Assembly: GCF_963583255.1 (NCBI RefSeq)
Contig: NC_084814.1
Span: forward strand, 17,097,464 to 17,161,463
Direction: 5' to 3'
From: Pyrus communis
Taxonomy: Eukaryota > Streptophyta > Magnoliopsida > Rosales > Rosaceae
DNA length: 64,000 nt
Both the position numbers and the translations under genes were made by a program. Below the pieces are notes generated by a model. That model was not told the origin of the DNA. It was given only the letters and a program-made list of their open reading frames with translations, and did no database searches. Positions 12,075 to 24,400 of the stretch are shown in pieces. Position 1 is the first letter of the stretch, and each line of letters starts with the position of its first letter.

Positions 12075-12865
12075 CAGTGGCGGATCTAGAATTTTAAGAT
12101 CGGGGGGTCCCAAGATAAAAGTTCAAAAAAAATAAAATATTAGACTAGTTTGTTTACATAGCACTATTTTTTATTGAATTTGGTTCATTGAATAATCAAA
12201 ATTAATCAACCACATCAAGTGGCCAAGTGGTAAGGGCGCGGATTTCGGCTCTTAAAATACAAAAAATAGGGAGGTCCCGGGTTTGAGGCTCCAAGCTAGT
12301 GAGTCAGCTTGACTGTGGCCAGGAGAAAGCTGAAATGTATCTGTGAGTCTTTTAAGCCCCTAGAAGGGGTGGATAACTGTGGTTTACCACTAGTTGTCCC
12401 GCTTTAAAAAAAAAAAAATCAAGATTAATCTCAAATGTAATAAAACCAACAAATTCTCCTTAGCAACAATGCATCAATTAATGACTTTACAAAGATGAAA
12501 TTTGTTAACGTAAAATATATATTACAATTGGGAGTTGAGGTTAGATTCTAGGATTAAAAAACTTAAATGAATTTGGAAGAAATAAAATTAGGTAGCTAGA
12601 GGTGGTGGAACGGCAAATGGTGCTAGGGATGAGGTAACTTGAGTTTAAAGTTGAGAGGTTGCAACGATTTAGAGGATTAAAACAAAAATTAGAAACCTCT
12701 TCTTCTTCTTTGTAAGCACTGCTGCATGCACATCCATGGAGGCAACTAGCCTTTCCGCTGCACCTGCCAAAATTGTTGGAGGGTCCTGAAGGTTGATCAC
12801 AAGTGTTTCTTCGGACTTTCGAAGGGTCCTGGGACCTCCCGGGTCCCTATATGGATCCGTCCATG
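12075..12865. mobile_element. Non-autonomous hAT element (Tip100-like ends)
   Basis: The ends are inverted: CAGTGGCGGATC at the left and GATCCGTCCATG at the right. An 8-bp target duplication flanks them (CCCACATG at 12067-12074, CCTACATG at 12866-12873, one mismatch). Eight-bp duplications and CAGNGGCGGA ends are features of Tip100-type hAT elements. No transposase is present. A SINE is nested inside. Confidence 0.7.
12208..12418 (+). mobile_element. SINE with tRNA-type pol III boxes
   Basis: A tRNA-like head carries an A-box-like GTGGCCAAGTGGTAAGGGCG and a B-box-like GGGTTTGAGGCTCC. An oligo-A tail of 12-13 bases ends it. It is flanked by TCAAAATTAATC (12196-12207) and TCAAGATTAATC (12419-12430), a 12-bp target duplication with one change. 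It belongs to the same family as the copy at 51949-52172 (shared GTGAGTCTT and AGCCCCT...AGG blocks). Confidence 0.75.
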
Positions 12866-13196
12866 CCTACATGTGTTGATAGATCCTACCTCTACTACAG
12901 AGATAATACAAATATATGATAAGTTTAACATTACTCTTTGTCAACAAAAATTTTACCGATGTAGCCCAGGGATCTTGAAGTGGTACATAATGTGCTTAGA
13001 CGAAGTTTCAAACGGAATTTCAAACAAAAATTGGCTCAAGTGGTACATTCACACGAAAAAGGGAGCACGGGTGGTAATGGAACAGGCAGATTTGCTCTTC
13101 CCACAAATGGAGCAGAATACACACATGAAACATGATCTCATAAGTTTCAACATAATTTACATCAATCTACAAATGCAGAGACATTGCTAGGTTGGT

Positions 13197-16100
13197 TCAA
13201 TAACCTACTTCGTCGATTGCATCAGATAGAATTTTTTCAACTTTCTCCCCTTCTACTTTAACCTTCTTGTTTTCTCCTTGTTCGTTCTTGAACGCCGGAT
13301 CCAACGTCCTCTTTACGTTGCTTTTCTCAATTTGTATGCCTTCTCTCAATTGCATTGCGGTCGATGGAGTCCATCGATTGAGCTGATCTCTTAGTTCTTG
13401 AATTTCCTTGATCAGCTCCATTTTGTCCTCCTTTAGGTGTTTCACCTCTTCCCTTTCGGCTTCAAGAGTTCCTTGCAGCTTTTTCGCGAAGCTTTTCACA
13501 GATTGAATCAATGATTTCTGCTCACCAATTAAGAACTCGTAGTCCTCTTTCAGCTTTCTCTTCTCCTCCTTTTCTTCCTTTAGTTTTCTCTTCAATCTCT
13601 CTCTTTTATCATTCGTACTCTCCGACTTTTCACTATCCACTCTTCCTTGAGCTTTTGCAACTTCAGTACTTCCATTTTGAATCATTTCACAAAAATCTTC
13701 CAAACTTTGTTCTGAGTCCTCCTCATCATTCAACCTTTTTGAATCAATGTTAGTTGGAAGGAAATGCATTTGCATCTTTTGAGCTCGAAAATCGAACAAA
13801 TTTTCCCCTTCTTTATCTTCTCGGCCATCAAATTTAGCTTCTTCGCATGTTCTTTCATTTTCTCTTCTTTTCTTCTTGTTCTCCTTAAAGCTGAGCTGAA
13901 CAGTTGCATCATCCAAACAAATAAGATATCAGCATCTACTACCAACTACCGGCATTAGTAGGTGTATACCAATTAGAACTACAGGTATTGTATAACAGTC
14001 ATTATGCACGTAGATATTGATAAATTATAACTATAAACTTACCCCAATGTCTGCGACGTCTATATGTCTCAGTTGTATTTGCAGTTCCTTCACGCTCCAT
14101 TTCACAATATCTGGTTTATGTCCCTCCCTTCCATTGATTGGTTGTATGAGGTTTGTTCTCTCACACAACCAAAGCTGTCAGGACACAAACAATTACAATC
14201 ACATACCACGGTACTCTTGCATTGGCAAGATACCATAAGTACCAAGAGTATGCCAATTACCATTATGACAACCACGCATCCATGAACAGAATACGGCTTA
14301 AATGTTCTGGTCGACTTTTCCAGTGACTTGTGTAGGTGGTCAGCTACTGCTTTTGCCCATGAATATCTTGAAATATTTTCCAAATCTTCACAATATTTGA
14401 CGATATTCCATGAAGTTTCGGTGCTTGAGCTGCATAATAAGAATGTAACACATAGTTCTAGTACAATCAGGCGTACGACGTCCTCTACATCTGCTTCTCT
14501 CTTCCCTTTTATCGCTTCTTCCAAAGCATCCTCCACCAATTTTTTTGACACTGTTTTTACCTTGAAATATCTTTTGGTAAAATCTGATTTGTAGTTCCTT
14601 AATCCTTTTAATTCTACTGCTTCCTGACCTTCTTGTGGAATTCCCAAAATTTCAGCGATGTCTTCGGTTGTCAACGATGCTGATGTGCTACCAAAGTCAA
14701 AACTCATTGTTCTGTAGTTGTAGCACTTGATGATGTTGCAGATGTCATTGTCGGATTTCTTGCATTGATCTATAGAAATCACACCTCTGTAAAATGCCGA
14801 TATTAATGGCCAAAATGGAGTTTGTTGAAGCAACTCCAAGTGTCTTTCTGTCAAGTGTCTCTTAACTCGCTGCATTGTGTTAAAAAATGCAATCATATTA
14901 CAACGGTATTGTACACGGTTTTCTCTTTTTCTCATTTTCGTCTTTTCCATGTTCTTCCTCTTCATCAGCATCTTTGCATCCCTGCCATAACCTATATACG
15001 GCCACTTTTAAAATTAACAACATAATTCAACATTTATACAGAAATCAGATAAGTACAGAGGCACAATCATCAAACAGAAGTCAATCCTTCAAAATATAAC
15101 CTCCTGAATTTCAATTACATAACCAACAAAATCCAAGCACTAAACTCAAAATTTAGAATAAACTAACTTCGTTCTTAATCACAAATAGGAAGATGATTTC
15201 CATAGTTGATTTATTCAATCTTGTGGTTAGAAACAAGAGGGAGACTGCAAAGGGATAAAAATGGAGTGTGGATATCATTTCCCTTGCGAAAAATGGAAAT
15301 GATACTAGATTTTTCTTTAAGTTGTTCTTTAGTATCCGTTTCATTTGAATCAATATTGTACTTTCCACAAAAGCTGAACTTTACTTTGCCACATAAAATG
15401 TTGATTTATTTTTTATTTTTTTTAACATTAAGGAATAGGGGAATAAGTTGGCGTCTAATTCATCATCCATAAAACAAACTTAAGACCTCCCACTTACAAC
15501 TAAAAGAGGAATATCTCTATACTATAGTACTAAGTGGGTTGAACATATACACTAGTAGCCACACCAAATTAAAAGGTCAACTACAATTTTTATTTTAAAT
15601 TCTTTTGACAACAGTGTATTATACTTAAGAGTCGAAACGATTTGAGTTAGATCACATAATGAGCACACTGTCATATATTAGTCTTGAATTTGTCATCCAC
15701 GAGATTAAAACCTAATACCACCCACTTACAGGTGTAGATGAATAATCACTAAACTCTAGTTGTAAAAAGTCAATAAAAAAAATTCTAATACCAATCGGAA
15801 AGAGTACCGTTATTCCTATCCCAATGTCTTATCTCTCACCTATTTTTTAATGAAATTTTTAACCTTAAAAGAGGGAGATATAGATATGTGTGCGTGTGTG
15901 TGTGTGTGTGTGTATAAGTTGGCCGCAGGAAGGTAACTAGAACCCTAGACTGACATTGGTTTGTAAAAAGAATGGATCATTCTTAAGCCGAATCCTCAAA
16001 ATAAAATAAAAATGAAAACCCATGAAGGATGAGGATAGAAGAAATTATGGAAAGAAAGTGTACTAAAGGAAGAAGCTAGCATCCGATGATGATTGGATAT

Positions 16101-17239
16101 TGATAGTAGTTGTTACCTCAAGTGCATAATCACATATCAGAAGAGCATTTGAAGAATCATTTATTGCTAGAAGATTCATCGAATGAGACTTCGATGTTGA
16201 AAAAATAGCATTTCAATTTTTTAAGAATAATAGTAGGTGAGAAAATATCATATTAGAGGTTAATTATGAATAATAGTTGGTGGGGAAATAAAATTTCAAA
16301 TTTTTAACATTTTATGATGGGTGAGTTTATAATGTGATGAGAAAATAGAACATTGATGGGTCTAACAACTCTCATTGAAAATTACTTAATGAACAAAATT
16401 TAACCAAACACATAAAAGTATAACCCCCATCCCACTAGTCAAAATTAAGCAATTACCAAATTTCAAGCACTGAATTAAAATTCGCAGTTTACCGCTCAGG
16501 ACTATGGTATGATAATATTCATCTTCAATTGGAAGTGAGATGTCTTAAGTTTGAATCTTGTAGATGGTGAATTCAATACCAAAAAATTAAAATTCGCATT
16601 TTACCGCTCAAGACTACGGTATGATAGTATTCATGTTCAGTTGGAAGTGAGATGTTTTAAGTTTGAATCTCGTAGATGGTGAATTCAATACCAAATGAGT
16701 TAGTTGAACTACTAATCTCTGTAAAAACATCGATATACTCGGAAAAAAAAAAATCCTTAATCCAAATTACCTGCAATTGGCAAACCTCTATTTCCTTCAA
16801 CAGAAGAAGTAGAGCCAACTTCACAGTTATTACTGATTCCAGCCAGAGGCTTGCTTCTTCTTCTTTGCATGTTCCTCCTCTTCCCCGAAATGACCTCATT
16901 GCCTTGGTCTTTCACCGGAAACTTGTCTTCGCTAACCGCCTCTGCCTTGACCATCACGGAAAGCTTGACCTTGAGCTCGTCCTCTCCTTTGAGCTTCTCG
17001 AGCCGCTCGAACTCGTGCTTTTCCTCCATCAATGCCTTCTCGTGCCTTTGCCTCTCAAATTCTCGCTTCGGTTCCGCTTCTCTCCCTGCTAAAGCCTCTT
17101 CGATTCGGGCGAAATCCTCCGCCCGAGACGCCGCTCTCAGCGCCGAAACCAGCTCGGAAACGTTTCGATTTTCGGCTTCAGCTTCGCCCCCGTGGTCGTT
17201 AGAAAGAATCGTACGTCGTGTCTCCGCCATCATTTTCAT
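13197..17239 (-). CDS. Single-module plant-mobile-domain-like coiled-coil protein, 676 aa
   Basis: Four exons splice cleanly: 16771-17239, 14261-14991, 14043-14174, 13197-13895 (2,031 nt with stop), with intron phases 1, 0, 0 as in its paralogues. Residues 1-156 are the N-terminal coiled coil (RHEKALMEEKHEFERLEKLK). Residues 157-444 are the globular module (TPFWPLISAFYRGVIS, SLTTEDIAEILGIP, SRYSWAKAVADHLH, LWLCERTNLIQP). Residues 445-676 are a charged coiled coil. Three in-frame ATGs (17239, 17233, 17230) lie together; the first is used here. Intron 1 is 1.78 kb and holds a GT microsatellite and a tandem duplication. The role is unknown; the coiled coils suggest self-assembly or partner binding. 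No break is seen, so the gene may be active. Confidence 0.75.
15887..15914. repeat. (GT)n microsatellite
   Basis: A run of about 14 GT units, one interrupted by GC, lies in intron 1 of the gene at 13197-17239. Confidence 0.9.
16481..16703. repeat. 112-bp tandem duplication inside an intron
   Basis: Two copies start at 16481 and 16593. Each contains TTTACCGCTCA, GTATGATA, GGAAGTGAGATG and AAGTTTGAATC followed by TAGATGGTGAATTCAATACC. The GTTTGAATC block resembles a SINE B box, so the unit may derive from an old SINE. It sits about 70 bp downstream of the exon 1 donor of the gene at 13197-17239. Confidence 0.75.
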
Positions 17240-17419
17240 GGACGGAAATTGAACCGGAGGTCCGGAACCGAGCCGAAGACGTCTCCGTAACACAGTGGGA
17301 GTGACCGGAGGGACCCAAGTCTTGAAAATATGAACGAAAAGTGCGATTATGGTCCCTATGCCACTTTTCTACCAACAAATAATGCCGAGTGTCACTGAAG
17401 AGTGTACCTATGAGTGCAT

Positions 17420-17460
17420 AAGATCGTGCCACGCGTTGTTAACGTGCATTATCGTACGGT
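17420..17460 (-). promoter_or_regulatory. Conserved 41-bp upstream block (copy 2)
   Basis: It lies 181 bp upstream of the first ATG and matches 35 of 41 positions of the block at 7620-7660 without gaps. The G-box position reads CACGCG here. The ATCGTACGGT end is identical. Confidence 0.5.
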
Positions 17461-17493
17461 CTGTTATTTATTATGTATATCAAAGAGTAATTA

Positions 17494-18105
17494 GGCCATT
17501 TCCAACTGAAAGGTTCAGAAGGCTAGAGGATCAAAAATAGCCCAAAAACCGTCTTCAACCAACGGCTAGGCCAGAGGGCTGTGGAATCTGAGAGGGTCCC
17601 ATGGAATCGGAGATGGCTAGAAGGTTGGAAGGCTGGCTAGAAAATAGAGCAATCCTGTCAGTTATAACTTACTAGATTGCTTAAAAAAATTGAATACAAC
17701 GGCTAGTCAGCTAGCCGTTGTATTCATTTTTTTTTTTTAAATTCTTAAAAATTCTAATTTTTTTTCCTATAAATATCTAAACCATTCATTCAATTTAAGT
17801 TCTAATTTTTTGGGGCCAATTATCATTGTAGTTTTTAAATTTAAGTTGTTGGATTTGAATTTAAGTTGATGTAGTTTTTAAATTTAAATAATAAATTATG
17901 TTTGACCTTATGGTCCTTTGGCCCTCGGTTAGAGACGGTTTTTTGTGACAGGGCTAAAATGAGCCCTATGACCCTTTGATCATTTGTTGGAGACGGAGGC
18001 AAATATGGCCCTGTACTTTTCATTAAAATATTAATATCTTGGAGGATCTTGGAGGACTAGAGGGCTAAAATGAGCCATCTGGCCAGCCATCGGTTGGAGA
18101 TGGCC
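17494..18105. mobile_element. Tourist-type (PIF/Harbinger) MITE, 612 bp
   Basis: Terminal inverted repeats (GGCCATTTCCAACTGA at the left; GGCCATCTCCAACCGA read from the right) are flanked by 3-bp TTA duplications at 17491-17493 and 18106-18108. The interior is AT-rich, has no ORF and carries an internal palindrome. Confidence 0.85.
17692..17725. repeat. Perfect palindrome inside the MITE
   Basis: The 15-bp arms GAATACAACGGCTAG and CTAGCCGTTGTATTC are separated by TCAG. The stem is perfect and far better conserved than the rest of the element. Confidence 0.9.
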
Positions 18106-18904
18106 TTAAAGGCTAGCCTAATCCCATCGATATTGTAAATAAATGGATAATTATTGCATTCCCTTTTGGCATGAGTTTATTCTCATACTTAAAATATCTT
18201 CATCGTACAACTTTATAGTAAGAAGTGTTCAATCTCTTAAGAGCAGTTCCACCGTGGGAAATGCCCCCCAGGGCTATGCACTATTTAATCCACCCAGTAA
18301 ATAGTAACTGCCCTTAATGAACAGTAATTGTTTTTTGCATCTCCACTCCTACACTGAATAGCCCTGGCAATAGGCAATAAAATATTAATATTTTTTATTT
18401 ATAAAATAATACAAAATAATTTAATTTGTAATTTCAGATAAGATTTTTAATCGTTCTCGTTACGCTACATATCATTATCTGAAAAAACAATTATTGATGA
18501 TGGATTTCAATAAGATTTTTATCCAATGCCGTCATGCTACGTGTCGTTACCTTTTCAGAATCTTTGATGATAGATTTCCGATAAGATTTTTAACCAATCA
18601 CGTCGTGCTACGTGCCACAATCTGTTTACAATCTTTAAGGATAAATTTCGACCAGATTTTTAACGAATGACGGCATGCCATGTGGCATTATCTACAACCT
18701 AATCCTTTCTGAATCCTCCATATAATCCATCATCCATCCTCAAAAATCTCACACCAATTTTCTGAAGATTTCTATCATTATTCATAGTTTCTGCTTCCTT
18801 CTTCACCAAAATCAAAATATGTATCATTATTCATAGTTTCTGCTTCATTCTTCACCAAAATCAAAATATGTATCATTATTCATAGTTTCTGCTTCCTTCT
18901 TACA

Positions 18905-20195
18905 ATGTCTTCTTCTTCAAGGATGATGTGGGAAATCGATCAATAAGAGGAAGAATTGTTTAACCAATGAGAAGGAATGTTCAATCTCCAGGTGGCCCAA
19001 AATGAGAGGGAAGATGATGAGGAGCGTAGAAGGAGAGATGACGAAGCAAGAATGGGCAGAGCCTCACATTCCTGTAAAGTCATCCAAGCTGCGGGTTAGA
19101 TCTGCAAGCCCAGCCATTCTGAAAACCTTGATAAAAGCAGGCAACGACGAGGTATGGAGCTCTTGGACGATTATTTTGTCCGTAATAGTGCATTCCCTGA
19201 TACGTATTTTAGACGTCATTTTAGAATGGAACGACATTTGTTCAACAAAATCATGATTGCTGTTTGCAACCATGATTCTTACTTTGTGCAAAAGAAGGAT
19301 GCTTTTGGTGGTATGGGTCTCCTTCATGAGCAAAAAATTACTGCTGCCTTACAGATGCTTGCATATGGAGTATTTGCAGACCAAGTGGACGAGATATCAA
19401 GGATGTGGAAATCAACCATTCTTGAGTCCCTAATGAGGTTTTGTGGAGCAATTGAATCTATCTACACTGCAGAGTACCTCCGGAGACCTACTGATATGGA
19501 CTTGTAAAGGCTTCTGAAGAAGGGTGAAATGCGAGGTTTTTTGGGGATGATTGAAAACATTGACTATATGCAATGGACCTGGAAAAACTGTTCAAGTGCA
19601 TGGCAATGCGCTTATGGGGATAGAAAAAGAGCAAAAAGTATCATTTTGGAGGCGGTGACATCTTTTGATACAGGGATTTGGCACGCATTTTTCAGGGTTC
19701 CGGGAGCTCAAAATGATCTCAATGTCCTTGGCTAATCTCCAGTGTTCAATGACGTACTGCAAGGAAAAGCTGGGTCAACAGACATAAGTATGACGGGCCA
19801 TACTACTAAGCAGACGACCTTTACTCAAGGTGGTCATCGTTTGTCAAAACAGTGTCACGTCCGCGAAGTGCAACGGAAAAACACTTTGCAAGCTGTCGTG
19901 TAGGAAGGATGTGGAGCGTTGTTTTGGTATCCTCCAAGCTTGATGGGCAATTGTTAGGGGTGCTGTCAGAATGTTTGATGTAGAGTTACTTCGTTCCATC
20001 ATGATGACGTACATCATTCTTCACAACATGATTGTGGAAGATGAGAACGATTATGATGCCGTTGATGAATATGAGTCAGACACGATAAACAATTCCAGAA
20101 CACAAATATATTGTGCTCATGACGCCACTGAAGAACCCGTGCAACACAGGCTATTAGAAAGGGATGGACGTTACAATGAAAGACTCATTCAATGA
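18905..20195 (+). pseudogene. HARBI1-like Harbinger transposase, inactivated
   Basis: Reading begins ATGTCTTCTTCTTC at 18905 but meets a stop after 13 codons. Long homologous stretches follow: FRMERHLFNKIM, ILEAVTSFDTGIWHAFF, PGAQNDLNVLG and KDVERCFGIL. These correspond to the nuclease HARBI1 fold, and the three acidic catalytic positions (D in NIDYMQW, D in QNDLNVL, E in DVERCFG) are still recognisable. The frame is broken by stops at about 19505 and 19733. The region between SPVFNDVLQGKAG and KDVERC has lost the conserved YYLADGIYP-type segment. It cannot encode an active transposase. Confidence 0.85.
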
Positions 20196-20282
20196 TATAC
20201 TACACTTCAAAGGCCATATATGCACAATGCCTAGCAAATTGACTTGATAGAGCACCAGTGGGAATTGAAACAAGCTCAAGAT

Positions 20283-20517
20283 ACTTAAGTTCATATAGTG
20301 TGTTTGTTTTTTTAAGTTCATATAGTGTGTTTGTTTTTATTTGGTGTGTTTATTTAATTTTATTTGGTGTGTTTTTTTTAGTTCATTTAGTGAGTTTTTT
20401 TTTTATTATTTGGTATGTTTATATAATTTTATTTGGTATGTTTTTTTTTAGTTCATTTAGTGAGTTTTTTATTATTTGGTATGTTTATGTAATTTTATTT
20501 GGTGTGTTTATGTCATT
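20283..20517. repeat. T/G-rich degenerate tandem repeats
   Basis: Irregular repeats of ATTTGGTGTGTTTAT and AGTTCATTTAGTGAG lie between the two convergent Harbinger genes. Confidence 0.7.
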
Positions 20518-20701
20518 TGAATAAAGATTCTCTTAGTATAAATAAATTACCAAAATAAATAAATTTACTCTTACTTTAAATAAAGTACTAAATTCAATAA
20601 ATTGGAAACAACATAAAGTACTCTATTCAATAAATAATAAATTACAACCTAAAGTGATTGGAAAATTATGGGCTCCGATTACAAACAAAGTGATCGAAAA
20701 A

Positions 20702-21330
20702 TTATGGGGTCGTGAATTCATCATCATCACCTAACCAATTTGTGGTGTTAGGATGATCTTCTCTTGTCGTACTAGGACCATCTCCATTTGCTCTCGCTTC
20801 TCTTGCACGCCTCATTCGCACTACGTCCGCTTTCTTCGACTTCCAAAAATTTTTAGAATTTGGAGACTTCCCTTCTAAAGGTGTGTTCATAATGTCACGA
20901 TCTCGTTGAGCCATTTTTTCTTCTCTAACTTGTTCCCTTTCTTGCCTAAGTAGCTCTCTTTCTCTCTCAACATCAGCAGCTTTTGCCTCCTTTCTAGCCT
21001 TATCAGCCTCAAATTTAGCCATTTCTCTCGCCAAACTCAATTCACCTTAGCGAGCAAGTTCTTCCATATACTTTGCATAATCATTCTTGGAAGCACTCCA
21101 TTTTCTCTTTGAAGCCTTCTTACCTTAAGGCATAATTGGATAACGGGTCGAACCCAACGCTTGTTCAAGGGGGCATTTCAGGCACTTCTTCTGCGTCATC
21201 TTTATGAACATGCGAGGAATGATCTGGCGTAGAGTGTAGAGGGGTGTTGTTCATGAAAACTTGGGGACCAACAGACACAACTCTGAATTTAGGGCAATCT
21301 TTGACAATATTCCAACATTCCCACTAGTTG
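20702..21330 (-). pseudogene. Harbinger second ORF (Myb/NAM-associated type), frameshifted
   Basis: The minus strand reads CWNIVKDCPKFRVVSVGP, then EVPEMP, then, after a shift, a highly charged helix (AKFEADKARKEAKAADVERE) and KNFWKSKKADVVRMRRAREA, ending at 20702. The order of a W-I-V-K-D-C-P-K motif followed by an R/E/K-rich helix is that of the SANT/NAM-associated proteins that accompany PIF/Harbinger transposases and bind DNA for them. At least one stop and one frameshift occur near 21050-21180. The N-terminal half is gone. Confidence 0.7.
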
Positions 21331-21429
21331 AATGATTGCTTGTGGTTTTTGGATTTGGCAGTATACCAAGATTGTGCTTGAAGTGTCTACATAATGCGGG
21401 AGAAGAAATAATTATAATAGGCATCAATC

Positions 21430-24400
21430 TCATCATACCAGGCCCTTGGTGCCTGCTTCAATCCATACAGTGCTTTGTTCAACTTATACACCTTAGTCTT
21501 TTCATTATCCTTCACAAAACCTTATGGTTGCTTAACATACACTTCTTCCTTCAGCACTCAATTGAGAAATACATATTTCACATCCAATTGATACAAACTA
21601 TATTCCTTTTGTGCAGCAAGTGCAATCAAAGTTCTTATGGTATCCAATCTTGCCACTAGGGCAAAGGTTTCATTGTAGTCAATTCCAAGCTTCTGTGAGT
21701 AGCTTTTAGCCACCAATCTAGCTTTATTTTTTTCACAATACCATCTGGATTGAGTTTGGTCTTATAGACCCACTTAACACCAATGACTGGCTTGTCAAAT
21801 GGTCTCTCAACAAGCTGCCATGTATTATTCTTCTCTATCATTTCCAACTCAGCTTCCATTGCCTTTCTCCATGAGTCATCTTTGGCTGTATCATCATAAC
21901 TTTCAGGTTCAATAATACACATATTGCACTGAGCCATTATTTCACTCACACTTCATCACTTTTTAGGTGTATTATCATATACTTGAGACCTGTCAATCAC
22001 ACTTTCACTTTGAGAAGTAATGGGTTGCTCAGAATGAGAACTTTCACCACTTTCACATATCACATTAACATTTTGATACTCAGTGACAACTGGAAATCTC
22101 ACTTCATTATTTGTAGTGCAGTTCCAATCCCATGAAGCATTCTCATCAAATGTAACATCCCTTGATAGAATGATTTTCCTTGAAATCGGATCAAATAATT
22201 TGTAGCCCTTCTCACTAGCACCATAGCCTACAAAGATGCATTTATGGCTATTTTATTCCAACTTGTGTCTGAGATTAGAAGGTATGTGCACATAGCAAAG
22301 TGAACCAAAGATTTTCAAGTGAGCTATCCCTGGTTTTCTTCCACTATATGCCTCAAATGGAGTTGTTTTCTTCAAAGCTTTAGAGGGACATCAGTTAAGC
22401 ACGTCAACTGCAGTGTTCACTGCTTCTGCCCAAAACACATTGGAAGATTCTTTTCATGTAGCATTGACTTTGCCATTTCCACCACAGTCCTATTCTTCTT
22501 TCGGACACTCTTTTTGTTGAGGAGTATAGGCCATAGTCAATTATCTTTGGATCCCTAGATCACTGCAATACTTGTCAACTTTTGCAGAAATGAATTCTCC
22601 TCCTCTATCACTCCTGAGACATTTCACCTTATAACCACATTGTAATTTAGTCATTGCCTTGAACTTTTTAAAACAATCAAGTGCATGAGACTTATATCTT
22701 AGAAAATACACCCATGTCATTATTGTGCAACCATTTGTGATAACAAAAAGTATTTGTTTCCAGAGTGAGATTTAACTTGCATTGGACCACAAATGTCTGT
22801 GTGGATCAATTCCAATGGATTCTTGGCTTTCCAAGTTGATTAAGAGGGAAATGTGTCCCTATGTTATTTTCCCATCATGCAACCATCACATACACTTGTG
22901 GACATTTCCAAGTGAGGCAATCCATGCACCATTTCCTATTATTCAAGTAGTTTGAGACTTCTCTCATTCAAGTGTCTCAATCTCTTATGCCAAATATGAG
23001 AGCAATGTGTGACACTTGCTCTTAGTGAAAATTGATTTGCAGGCATCATTGTCAAGGGGAAGCATCTGTTATTTGCCATTAGTACTCTAACTACCAAGTT
23101 TTCAAGTGACTAGCCATAAAAAATATTCACTACATTTCCTCCAAACAACAAGCGGTACCCATGCTCTATCATTTGTCCAACACTGAAAAGATTCTCTTCA
23201 AGTCCAGGCACAAGCATCACTTCTTGTATATGTTTTCTTCCCAGTTTAGTCTTTCGTGCTACCTGAACAATTTCCCCAGTCCCCATCTTCACTTTAGAAA
23301 TCAAATTTCTCTGAATATTGACCAATAGCCTCTCATCACCTGTCATGTGGTTACCACAACCACTATCAATGTACCATGAGTTGTTTACTTTCACATCTGT
23401 CACTACATTACAAGCATAGAACAAGGATCCTGTTTCTCCCATTTACCTTGCATAATTAAAATTTTGCACTGCCTTATTCTCATGACAATCCTTCACAGCA
23501 TGACCTGGTTTACAACAACCTTATCCTCATACCAACACTTCCCATAATGAAACATGTCCCACCATTTGCAATCTCCCTGAGTGTTATTCTGCCTCTAAGT
23601 GTAATTAGGCATGTGATCCCAATTTCTTTGAGCATTGTTTTGTTTATGGACAAAGTTAGGCTTGTGATCCCAACCTTTCCCTATTGGCTTCCAATTCTTT
23701 TGAAATTTTTGATTTCTAGAGGATCCACCACTTTTATGACCCTTAGTTGCAACATTTAAAGTTGCAAATACTCTCTCAGTGGAGGTTTAAGCATGCAAAT
23801 CAAGCATCTGCTCAAGTCCCTTGAGTGAAGCAACAACTTCTTGGACCTCAAGGGTTTCGAGATCTCTAGAGTGCTCAATCACATAACAAATTGCATCATA
23901 TGTTTTTGGAAGACTAATTAGTAATTTATGCACAATTCTTTCCCTAGATAGTTATTCTTCATAACTTCTCATTTGATTAGTGATATCAAATAATCTAGTG
24001 AGATACACAGATAAAGATTCATTATCCTTCATACGAGTATACTCAAAATCTCTACGTAACCCTTGCAATTTTACACTTCTTACTTGTTTATCTCCTTGGA
24101 ATTCACTCTTCAGGACATCCCAAACTCATTTGGACGTTTCTTCATTCACGATTTTGGGGAAGATCTGATCCGAGATAACTCCCTGGATTATCCCAAGCGC
24201 TCGAGGATCTCTCATCAAGGTTTCATTGAATGGCACCTCCTCCATCGTCTCCTTCTTCGTCTCATCAACCACAGTCTTCTTATCCTTCAGATCTGGAGGT
24301 TCAAACCCATTCTTGACCAACTCCTAGAGACCATACAATTTTAGTATAGTCGTCATGCGAATCCTCCAAAACTTGTAGTTCTTTCCATTGAAAACAAGAG

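Larger units (their letters stand above)
18241..21430 (+). mobile_element. Decayed PIF/Harbinger element, right end lost
   Basis: The left end begins GAGCAGTTCCACCG, directly after CTCTTAA, a TTA-type insertion context. Inside, a HARBI1-like transposase (plus strand) and a converging second ORF with a NAM-associated C-terminal region (minus strand) make the usual two-gene content. The right terminus is missing: at about 21430 the sequence changes into a truncated copia element. Confidence 0.75.

Noticed and set aside
12208..12300. tRNA gene
   Set aside because: A- and B-box-like sequences are present, but no cloverleaf can be drawn and a poly-A tail with target duplications follows; it is a SINE.
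12873..13190. 105-codon plus-strand frame between a hAT element and a family gene
   Set aside because: Begins in the hAT target duplication and has no domain; probably chance in AT-rich DNA.
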